Below, piece after piece: positions 57,916 to 64,000 of a stretch of DNA of 64,000 bases. Every line of letters starts with the position of its first letter. Position 1 is the first letter of the stretch. Below the pieces are notes generated by a model. It did not search any database and was not told the DNA's origin. It saw nothing but the letters and a program-made list of their open reading frames with translations. The stretch is from Crenalkalicoccus roseus (GTDB lineage Bacteria; Pseudomonadota; Alphaproteobacteria; Acetobacterales; Acetobacteraceae), in contig NZ_SJDM01000007.1 of NCBI RefSeq assembly GCF_004761865.1, positions 62,001-126,000 of the forward strand, given 5' to 3'. The position numbers and the translations under genes are program-made.

Positions 57916-59399
57916 AGCCCGTAATCCCGCGCCACGATCAGCCGCGCCCAGCCGAGCGGACTGAGCGCCACCGCGGCGAAGAGGCCAGCGGCGAGGGCAA
58001 CGGCGGCGGTCGCCACCGGCGGCAGCACCAGGCCCCAATGCCCCTCCCGCGCCAGCAGCGGCGTCCAGCCCCCCGCACGCTCCCCGGGCGGGGGCACGAA
58101 CCAGGCGCGGTACACCAGCGGCAGGAAGTAGGCGGCGTTGAGCAGGCTGCTGCCGGCGAGGACGAAGATCACCCAGACCTGCCCGGCCTGCAGGCCGCCC
58201 ACGCCGAGATACCACTTGCTGACGAAGCCCGCGACCGGCGGCACGCCGATCATGCCGAGCGCGGCGATGCTGAAGGCGAGCATGGTCAGCGGCATGCGCC
58301 GCCCGGCACCGTCCATCTCGCCCACCTTGTGGATGTGCAGCGTCTCCGCCAGCGCGCCGGCGCAGAAGAACAGCGTGATCTTCATCAGCCCCTGGTGCAC
58401 CAGGTGCACCAGCCCGCCGACCGCGGCCACCGGCCCGGCCAGCGCCACGCCGAGGGTGATGTAGGAGACCTGGCTGACGGTGGAGAAGGCGAGGCGGCGC
58501 TTGATGTCGTCCTGCGCCAGCGCGCGCAGCGAGCCGTAGAGGATGGTGAGGGAGGCCATCGCCGCCAGGGGCACGCCCAGCCCCTCCGCCTGCACCAGCC
58601 CGATGCCGAAGACGTCGAGCACCACGCGCAGGATGCCGAAGGCGCCGGCCTTCACCACCGCCACGGCGTGCAGCAGCGCGCTGACCGGTGCCGGCGCCAC
58701 CATCGCCGCCGGCAGCCAGGCGTGCAGCGGCACGATCGCCGCCTTCACCGCCAGCCCGCCCACCAGCAGCAGGAAGCAGATGCCGAGCGTTGCGCTGTCG
58801 AGCCCGGCGAGCGTGCCGTGCCGTGTGAACTCGATCGGCCCGACCAGACCCTCCAGCCAGACGATGCCGAGCAGCAGCGAGGTGCTGCCGCCCAGCGTGT
58901 AGGCGAGGTACTTGCGCCCGGCGGCGAAGGATTCCCCGTCGCCGCGGTGCACCACCAGCGGCCAGGTGGAGAGGGTCAGCAGCTCGTAGAAGATGAAGAA
59001 GGTGATGAGCGAGCCGGACAGCGCGATGCCCGTGGTCGCGGCGACGCAGAGGCTGAAGAAGCCGAAGAAGCGCGACTGGTGCGGCCCCTCGCCGAGATAG
59101 GCGATGGCGTAGATCGTGGTCAGCAGCCACAGCGCGGCCGAGAGGGTGACGAACAGCAGCGCCAGCGCGTCCACCCGGAGCAGGAAGTCGAGCCCGGGCA
59201 CGAGCGGGAAGCGCAGCTCGTACTCGGCGCCGGCGGCAACGCTGTCCAGCATGTAGGCGACCAGGGCGAGCTTGCCGACCGCCCCGGCGATGTTGATGGC
59301 GGTGCGGGTGCGCCAGGCGTGCTCGGAGAGGAAGAAGATCACCACCGCCGGCACCAGCGAGGTCGCCAGCACGAGGAGGGGCAGCAGCGCGCCTCTCAT
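57912..59399 (-). CDS. Second antiporter-like (NuoL/M, MrpA/D-like) subunit
   Basis: 495 residues with about 14 membrane helices of the same family. It keeps the key charged residues: the TM5 glutamate in FIFYELLTLSTWPLVVH near 156, the TM7 lysine in GGLAVKAAIVPLHAWLPAAM and AVVKAGAFG, and the broken-helix histidine pattern in HQGLMKITLFFCAGALAE. The N-terminal half resembles the NuoL-like part of MrpA (FAATVFF region absent), so it may replace it. It overlaps both neighbours by 4 bases. It should move H+ or Na+ across the inner membrane as part of the complex. Confidence 0.83.
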   Translation of the reverse strand: MRGALLPLLVLATSLVPAVVIFFLSEHAWRTRTAINIAGAVGKLALVAYMLDSVAAGAEYELRFPLVPGLDFLLRVDALALLFVTLSAALWLLTTIYAIAYLGEGPHQSRFFGFFSLCVAATTGIALSGSLITFFIFYELLTLSTWPLVVHRGDGESFAAGRKYLAYTLGGSTSLLLGIVWLEGLVGPIEFTRHGTLAGLDSATLGICFLLLVGGLAVKAAIVPLHAWLPAAMVAPAPVSALLHAVAVVKAGAFGILRVVLDVFGIGLVQAEGLGVPLAAMASLTILYGSLRALAQDDIKRRLAFSTVSQVSYITLGVALAGPVAAVGGLVHLVHQGLMKITLFFCAGALAETLHIHKVGEMDGAGRRMPLTMLAFSIAALGMIGVPPVAGFVSKWYLGVGGLQAGQVWVIFVLAGSSLLNAAYFLPLVYRAWFVPPPGERAGGWTPLLAREGHWGLVLPPVATAAVALAAGLFAAVALSPLGWARLIVARDYGL

Positions 59400-60907
59400 C
59401 CGATCCCCTCCTCCGCCGCCTCGGGGCGGCCGACCTGCAGCAGGGCGAAGGGCATGAGCGGCGCGACGCCGAGCGCCACCGAGCAGAGCGCGAGCCCCAG
59501 CACCGCCCATTGCTGGTGCCGCGGCACCGGCCGGCCGGGCAGCACGGGCGTCTCGGTCCGCGCCAGCAGGGGTGTGAGGGCGCGGAACACGTAGCCCGCG
59601 GCGAGCAGCCCGCCCGCGAACATCACCAGCGCCCACCACCACTGGCCGGAGGCCATCGCCGTGGTCAGCAGCAGCCACTTGGCGATGAAGCCGCCGCTCG
59701 GCGGCAGGCCGAGCAGGGAGAGGCCGGCGAGGCCGAAGGCCAGCGTCACCATGGGCAGGGCGGCGCCCATGCCGCGCAGCTCGGCGATGCGGTCATGCCC
59801 CGCGGCGCGCAGGAACAGCCCGGCGGCGAGGAACATCGCCGCCTTGGCGAAGGCGTGGGAGACGGCGTGCAGCACGCCGCCGCTCCAGGCCCCGGCATCC
59901 CAGGGCTGGGCCGCGCCGCCGCCGCCCGCCAGCGGCACCATCAGGAACAGGTAGCCGAGCTGCGCCACGGTCGAATAGGCGACGAGCAGCTTCATCCGCA
60001 CCTGGTGCAGGGCGAGCACGCTGCCGAACAGGATCGCCCCCGCCCCGAGCGCGGCGAGGAGCTGCCCCGCCGCCGCCGTCATCACCCCCGGCAGCGCGTC
60101 GAACCAGAGGCGGAGCACGAGGAAGAAGGAGGCCTTCACCACCAGCGCCGAGAGCACGGCGCTCGCCGCCGCCGGCGCGCCGGCATGGGCGGGCGGCAGC
60201 CAGAGATGCAGCGGGAACAGCGCGGTCTTGGCCAGGAGCCCCGCCGTCATCAGCGCCGCCGCGGCCCAGGTGACCGGCTCCGGCCCCGCCCGCTCGGCCA
60301 GCAGCGTGATGTCGAGCGTGCCGTAGGCGCCGTAGAGCAGCACCGCGCCCAGCAGGTAGAGCACCGAGCCGGCGAGGGCGAAGAACAGGTAGCGCAGCGC
60401 CGCCGCCAGGGTCTCCGCCCGCGCCTCGAGGCTCGCCATCGGCACCGCGGCGAGGGTCAGCAGCTCCAGCGCGACGTAGAGGTTGAACAGATCGTTGCCC
60501 AGGAAGGCGGCGTTCAGCGCCCCCCATAGGCCGAGCAGCAGCGCCCAGAACAGCAGCGCCGCGCGCGTCTCCTCCCCCGGCGGGGCGCGGAAGGAGGATT
60601 GCGCGAACAGCGCGACGCCGAGCAGCACCACCGCCGTGGTGACCACCATCACCGCCGAGAACCCGTCCGCCCGCAGCGCAATGCCGAGCGGCGGCGTCCA
60701 GCCGCCCAGCGCGTAGGTCACCTCCCCCTCTCGCCAGACCTGGGCGGCGAGCAGCAGCGCCACCACGAGCCCGGCCGGGATCAGCAGCAGCGCCAGCGCG
60801 CGGGCATGCCGGCCGAGCGGCAGCGCCGCCACCATCCCGGCCAGCGGCAGGAGGATGGCAAGCACGATCCAGGGGAAGCCTGCCTCGGGTGCCGCCACAG
60901 GGGGCAT
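59396..60907 (-). CDS. mrpD: Na+/H+ antiporter subunit MrpD (MnhD)
   Basis: 503 residues, the first of three antiporter-like subunits in the operon and the closest to classical MrpD. Features are LYVALELLTLAAVPMASLEA near 155 with the TM5 glutamate, LAKTALFPLHLWLPPAHAGA near 230 with the TM7 lysine, LVVKASFFLVLRLWFDAL, AYSTVAQLGYLFLMVPL, SHAFAKAAMFLAAGLFLRAA and LPPSGGFIAKWLLL. The start ATG at 60905-60907 is 4 bases after the MrpC stop. In Mrp complexes MrpD, with MrpA, carries the ion-translocating paths. Confidence 0.88.
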   Translation of the reverse strand: MPPVAAPEAGFPWIVLAILLPLAGMVAALPLGRHARALALLLIPAGLVVALLLAAQVWREGEVTYALGGWTPPLGIALRADGFSAVMVVTTAVVLLGVALFAQSSFRAPPGEETRAALLFWALLLGLWGALNAAFLGNDLFNLYVALELLTLAAVPMASLEARAETLAAALRYLFFALAGSVLYLLGAVLLYGAYGTLDITLLAERAGPEPVTWAAAALMTAGLLAKTALFPLHLWLPPAHAGAPAAASAVLSALVVKASFFLVLRLWFDALPGVMTAAAGQLLAALGAGAILFGSVLALHQVRMKLLVAYSTVAQLGYLFLMVPLAGGGGAAQPWDAGAWSGGVLHAVSHAFAKAAMFLAAGLFLRAAGHDRIAELRGMGAALPMVTLAFGLAGLSLLGLPPSGGFIAKWLLLTTAMASGQWWWALVMFAGGLLAAGYVFRALTPLLARTETPVLPGRPVPRHQQWAVLGLALCSVALGVAPLMPFALLQVGRPEAAEEGIG

Positions 60908-60911
60908 GTGC

Positions 60912-61211
60912 TCAACCCTCCGGCGGGTCAGGCTCGGCCCGGCCCGTCTCGCGGGCCAGGTGCAGCACCAGCGCCACGCCGAGGGCGGTCGCCGCCAGTG
61001 CCACCACGATGCCGGTGATGATCATCGCATGCGGCACCGGGTCCCCGCCCGGTCCGGCCCGCTCCGCCACCGCGCCGAACAGCAGGAACACGCCGCTGCC
61101 GAGCAGGTTGAAGGCAAGCAGCCGGCGCAGCGCGTGGCGGCGCACGATCAGCCCGTAGAGGCCGATGCCGACCAGCGCGGCGCCGGTGAGGCCGTAGAGC
61201 GTGGCGGTCAC
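60912..61211 (-). CDS. mrpC: Na+/H+ antiporter subunit MrpC (NuoK-like)
   Basis: 99 residues, three membrane helices, homologous to complex I subunit NuoK. LTGAALVGIGLYGLIVRRHA, LLAFNLLGSGVFLLFGAVA and PVPHAMIITGIVVALAATAL (with the PxxHAMIITGIVV signature) are present. The start is GTG at 61209-61211, overlapping the stop of the fused B subunit. MrpC packs between MrpD and the smaller subunits. Confidence 0.9.
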   Translation of the reverse strand: MTATLYGLTGAALVGIGLYGLIVRRHALRRLLAFNLLGSGVFLLFGAVAERAGPGGDPVPHAMIITGIVVALAATALGVALVLHLARETGRAEPDPPEG

Positions 61212-62140
61212 GGCGCCCGCTCCGGCGCGCCGGCCACCAGGAGGGCGAGGGTCGCGGCGATGGAGAGGGTTAGCGCCGCCTCGACGGTGACGATCAGCGT
61301 CTTGGCTGCCGCCGGCGGGTAGCCGAGGAAGGCGCCAGCCACGAAGAGGCCCGCGGTGCCGATGCCGAGGAACACCACCGGCCCCGCCACCAGCACCAGC
61401 CGCAGCGCCAGGCTGCGCACCGGCGGCGCGTCGGAGAGCCCGGCCATGATGGCGAGCAGCCACACCGCGGCGAGGATGGTGCCGGCCTGGAAGGCGCCGC
61501 CTGGCTGGTCGCTGCCGATCCAGAACACGTACACCCCGACCAGCAGCCCGATCGGCGGCAGCAGCCGCCCGAGCCAGGCCAGCGTGCCCTCGGGCCGCGC
61601 CCGGTGGCGCAGCCCGGGCCGCCCGCCCCACAGCCGGTCCGGCGCCAGCGACCACACGCCGAGCAGCGCCAGCAGCAGCACCAGGGTCTCGAGCAGGGTG
61701 TCGTAGCCGCGGAAGGCGAGCAGCACCGCGGTGACCGGGTTGCCGAGGCCGGTGGCCGGGATCGCCGCCTCGACCGCCGGGACGAGGCTCGGCGCCGGCA
61801 CGGGCAGGGAAAGCACGGCGGCCGCCAGCGCCACCGAGACGGCGGCGCAGCCGGCGCCGATGGCGAGGCGCATGCCCCGGCCGGGGCCGGGCGTCCGCGC
61901 CTCCATGTGCACCCGCGCGGTGACGCCGAGCAGCAGCACGCCGGTCAGCCCGGCGCCGATCGCCGCCTCGGCCAGCGCCACGTCCACCGCGTCGAGCCGC
62001 ACCCAGGCCAGGGCGATCAGCAGGCCGTAGGCGACGAAGAAGACGGTGGCGGCGAACAGGTCGCGCGCCGCCACGGCGCTGAGGGCGACGGCAAGGATCA
62101 CCGCGACCAGGCAGAGGTCGAGCAGCCAGAGCGCGGTCAT
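61208..62140 (-). CDS. Fused DUF4040/MbhE-like and MrpB subunit
   Basis: 310 residues combining parts that in classical Mrp lie at the C-terminus of MrpA (DUF4040/MbhD and MbhE) with MrpB. Residues 1-80 are MbhD-like (AATVFFVAYGLLIALAWVRL, DAVDVALAEAAIGAGLTGVL). About 90-165 is MbhE-like (LLAFRGYDTLLETLVLLLAL). About 195-310 is MrpB (IGLLVGVYVFWIGSDQPGGA then FQAGTILAAVWLLAIMAG, TVEAALTLSIAATLALL). No NuoL-like domain is attached, so MrpA is split. It overlaps mrpC and mrpG by 4 bases each. Confidence 0.85.
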   Translation of the reverse strand: MTALWLLDLCLVAVILAVALSAVAARDLFAATVFFVAYGLLIALAWVRLDAVDVALAEAAIGAGLTGVLLLGVTARVHMEARTPGPGRGMRLAIGAGCAAVSVALAAAVLSLPVPAPSLVPAVEAAIPATGLGNPVTAVLLAFRGYDTLLETLVLLLALLGVWSLAPDRLWGGRPGLRHRARPEGTLAWLGRLLPPIGLLVGVYVFWIGSDQPGGAFQAGTILAAVWLLAIMAGLSDAPPVRSLALRLVLVAGPVVFLGIGTAGLFVAGAFLGYPPAAAKTLIVTVEAALTLSIAATLALLVAGAPERAP

Positions 62141-62451
62141 CGCGGCGGCCCGCCGGGCTGGCCCGCCGTCTCGCGCAGCGCCGCGCGCGCGACGAGCTGC
62201 GCCACCGTCGCCGCCGCCAGCAGGGCCAGCAGCCAGATTCCCACGAGCTTCAGCGCCTCCGCCACGCCCTCCATGCGCGGCAGCAGGCCGAGCACGACCA
62301 GGCCGAGGCCGAGATTGTCGGCCTTGGTCAGCGCGTGCAGGCGCGTCAGCGTGTCGGGGAAGCGCAGCATCCCGATCGTCGCGGCCAGGAAGAACACCCC
62401 GCCTGCCGAGACGCAGAGGATGGTGAAGAGGTCGAGGGCGAGGCGCATCAT
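62137..62451 (-). CDS. mrpG: Na+/H+ antiporter subunit MrpG
   Basis: 104 residues with three hydrophobic segments; the signature FFLAATIGMLRFPDTLTRLH followed by ALTKADNLGLGLVVLGLLP identifies MrpG (MnhG). A small structural subunit of the Mrp complex. The start ATG at 62449-62451 (a second ATG follows at once) overlaps the mrpF stop. Confidence 0.92.
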   Translation of the reverse strand: MMRLALDLFTILCVSAGGVFFLAATIGMLRFPDTLTRLHALTKADNLGLGLVVLGLLPRMEGVAEALKLVGIWLLALLAAATVAQLVARAALRETAGQPGGPPR

Positions 62452-62723
62452 GCCTCCGGGTCGCCGGCGCCCGAGGGGCTGCGGCCCTTGACGAAGGCCA
62501 CCGCGGCGAAGGCGGCGAGGAGGGCGAGCACGAGCGCGACGTCCACCGCCGCCGGCCGCTCCATCGCCACCGCCAGCAGCAGCAGCACGGCGATGCCGCC
62601 GCTGCCGAGAAGCTGCGCCGCCATCATGCGGTCGGCCTCCGCCGGCCCGTGCAGGATGCGCACCAGCCCGGCGCCGACGGTGAGCAGCACGAAGGCCGCG
62701 GCGACGACCAGGAATTCAGCCAT
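62448..62723 (-). CDS. mrpF: Na+/H+ antiporter subunit MrpF
   Basis: 91 residues, three membrane helices. LVRILHGPAEADRMMAAQLL carries the RxxxGPxxxDR core of MrpF (MnhF), and the end helix VDVALVLALLAAFAAVAFVK is typical. ATG at 62721-62723 lies within the end of mrpE. MrpF stabilises the small-subunit part of the complex. Confidence 0.9.
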   Translation of the reverse strand: MAEFLVVAAAFVLLTVGAGLVRILHGPAEADRMMAAQLLGSGGIAVLLLLAVAMERPAAVDVALVLALLAAFAAVAFVKGRSPSGAGDPEA

Positions 62724-63207
62724 GTCCCGGCTCCTCCTCCAGCGCGGCGAGGAGCCGCGCCTCCTCCTCGGCGAGCTGCGCCGGAACCGGCTGCGCGACA
62801 TCGAGGCAGTGCAGCCGCAGCGCGTCGCCCTCCTGCCCCACGGCGAGGGTGCCGGGCAGCAGGCTCATTTCGGTGGCGAGGGCATTGCGCGCCCCGCCAG
62901 GAGGCAGGCGCAGCGGGCAGGTGACGAAGCCCGGCGCCAGCGGCAGGCGGGGGCTCAGCGCCCGCCAGGCCACGTCCAGCCCGCCCCGCACCGACTGCCA
63001 CAGGAAGCGCAGCAGGAGCGGCGGCAGCGCACCGGGCCGGATCCGGCGCGGGCCGGGCGGCAGCAGCCGCAGGCTCGCCAGCGCGGCCGCCAGCGCGGCG
63101 AGCGCGCCCGGGATCAGGGCGCCAGGGTCCGCCGCCGAGAGGACGAGCCAGACGCCGAAGAAGGCCGCGGCACGCCCGGCGGCGCGCCGCGTCATCGCTG
63201 CTGCCAT
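62716..63207 (-). CDS. mrpE: Na+/H+ antiporter subunit MrpE
   Basis: 163 residues. The N-terminal membrane hairpin (AAAFFGVWLVLSAADPGALI) and the soluble C-terminal domain (RNALATEMSLLPGTLAVGQE, LRLHCLDVAQP) match MrpE (MnhE). The ATG at 63205-63207 with AAGGGTTGG upstream is chosen; another ATG lies 4 codons on. It is the first gene of the eight-gene antiporter operon, whose promoter must lie in the 64 bases before it or further right. Confidence 0.88.
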   Translation of the reverse strand: MAAAMTRRAAGRAAAFFGVWLVLSAADPGALIPGALAALAAALASLRLLPPGPRRIRPGALPPLLLRFLWQSVRGGLDVAWRALSPRLPLAPGFVTCPLRLPPGGARNALATEMSLLPGTLAVGQEGDALRLHCLDVAQPVPAQLAEEEARLLAALEEEPGHG

Positions 63208-63271
63208 GGCCAACCCTTAGCGGCGCCGTGCGTCGCGGGCGATGCGAAGCTGCGTGAGCCCGGGGCGCCCC

Positions 63272-64000
63272 TCATGCCGCCGAGGGCGCCTTCTCCTTCT
63301 CGTCCTCCTCCTCGGGGGAGTGCCGGTCGGCCAGGAATTCTCCGACCGGGGCGAGGGCTTCCACATGCTGCGTCAGCACCTTGAGCAGCACCAGCATGGG
63401 CACCGCCATCACCGCCCCGACGATGCCCCACATCCAGGCCCAGAAGGCGACCGAGAGGAACACCACCACCGCGTTCATGTCGAGCCGCCGGCCGACGATG
63501 GAAGGCGTGAGGATGTGCCCCTCCAGCGTGTTGCTCAGCACGTAGAAGGCGGGCGGCAGCAGCGCCCAGGCGAGGTCGTCGAAGGTGACGACGCCCACCA
63601 GCCCCACCACCACGGTGCCGATGAAGGCCCCGAGATAGGGGATGAAGTTCAGCATGAAGGCCATGGTGCCCCAGAGCGCCGGGTTTGGCAGGCCGATCAG
63701 CCACATCCCGAACCCCATCCAGACGCCGAGTCCGACATTGATGAAGAAGATGGTGGAGAGGTAACGCGACACTTCCTGCTCCACGTCATGGGCGATGCGC
63801 AGCGCCCGCTTCTTGTCGCGGAAGGTCGGCAGCACCCGCACCAGCTTGGCGTAGAACAGGTCGCCGGAGGCGAGCAGGAACAGCAGCAGCACGAGGGTGA
63901 AGACGAGCCCTGTGGCGGCGTTGGGCAGCGTCGCCGCGGTCCGCGCCAGCAGCCCGGGCTCGCGCACCACCACCTCCGGCGTGCGCGCATCGGCATCGCC
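63272..64000 (-). CDS. AI-2E/PerM-family transporter (partial, N-terminus off the right edge)
   Basis: At least 242 residues of the PerM/AI-2E exporter family (inner-membrane permease with about eight helices); the frame is open to the window edge. Visible are TLVLLLFLLASGDLFYAKLV, LGVWMGFGMWLIGLPNPALW, FMLNFIPYLGAFIGTVVVGL, YVLSNTLEGHILTPSIVGRR and DMNAVVVFLSVAFWAWMWGI, the family core, with GHxLTPxIxGxxxxLxPxxV-like order. The acidic/basic tail (EEEDEKEKAPSAA) is cytoplasmic. Some relatives act in Na+/H+ antiport or quorum signalling; this one is undetermined. 64 bases separate it from mrpE, so it may share the transcript. Confidence 0.88.
   Translation of the reverse strand, partial: GDADARTPEVVVREPGLLARTAATLPNAATGLVFTLVLLLFLLASGDLFYAKLVRVLPTFRDKKRALRIAHDVEQEVSRYLSTIFFINVGLGVWMGFGMWLIGLPNPALWGTMAFMLNFIPYLGAFIGTVVVGLVGVVTFDDLAWALLPPAFYVLSNTLEGHILTPSIVGRRLDMNAVVVFLSVAFWAWMWGIVGAVMAVPMLVLLKVLTQHVEALAPVGEFLADRHSPEEEDEKEKAPSAA

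Overview
The window comes from a very G+C-rich (well above 70% by eye) alphaproteobacterial chromosome. The mix of families fits Acetobacteraceae/Rhodospirillales, Roseomonas-like, but that is an inference from gene content, not a database result. Genes are dense, many overlap by 1-4 bases (ATGA/GTGA/TTGA junctions), and no insertion sequence, phage gene, CRISPR array or rRNA was seen. The only RNA gene recognised is tRNA-Ala(CGC).

Layout. 1-3007 (minus): a branched-chain-type ABC importer (binding protein, LivH, LivM; LivM runs off the left edge), divergent from 3235-7252 (plus), a feruloyl-CoA-synthase-family ligase, a thiolase and a 3-hydroxyacyl-CoA dehydrogenase. 7281-8092 (minus): two tandem FluC fluoride channels. 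8287-10622 (plus): mgtE-mgtC behind a 200-base structured leader. 10650-12331: tRNA-Ala, YggT, DUF167 and FolD. 12514-17197: a three-gene 2-oxoacid oxidoreductase with a flavin/NAD(P) subunit. 17213-20374 (minus): a membrane-anchored unknown, a small membrane protein, a fatty acid hydroxylase/sterol desaturase-family protein and a GntR regulator with matching operator-like sites. 20661-28853 (minus): soluble NAD-type formate dehydrogenase (FdsA plus an FdsG-FdsB fusion), an ADP-forming acyl-CoA synthetase, and SbtA/SbtB bicarbonate transport. 28906-31700 (minus): a 37-aa ORF, ArfB and EutBC. 31795-38524 (plus): a catabolic island (two-subunit TPP decarboxylase, 2-hydroxyacid dehydrogenase, MmgE/PrpD protein, 49-aa protein, two amidases).

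38616-43945 (plus) carries a DUF502 protein and a glycan set (GT9, GT2, GT4, asparagine synthase-like amidotransferase), then a dihydroorotase-family enzyme. 45810-49235 is the conserved YfgM-like/BamB/Der block. 49285-51327 (minus) has an LLM-class flavin enzyme and the Mrp/ApbC Fe-S carrier, divergent from hflK-hflC. 53743-56150 has DUF2891, a zinc alcohol dehydrogenase and a small exported Pro/Gln-rich protein. 56245-63207 (minus) is an eight-gene Mrp-type cation/proton antiporter operon of unusual composition (E-F-G-[DUF4040+B]-C-D-D'-D''), and a PerM/AI-2E-family protein runs off the right edge.

How it fits together. Much of the window is catabolism and redox/ion economy: aromatic or acyl acids enter through CoA ligation and beta-oxidation, formate oxidation yields NADH and CO2, the 2-oxoacid oxidoreductase links the citrate cycle to low-potential electrons or NAD(P)H, and an Mrp antiporter could maintain the Na+ gradient that an SbtA-type Na+/bicarbonate symporter would use. 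The most unusual signals are the mgtE leader (promoter, upstream ORF, competing hairpins over the ribosome site), the split Mrp operon in which one antiporter-like subunit lacks the TM5 glutamate, the 31.8-38.5 kb catabolic island, a symmetric dyad between the importer and ligase operons, and small ORFs with good ribosome sites.
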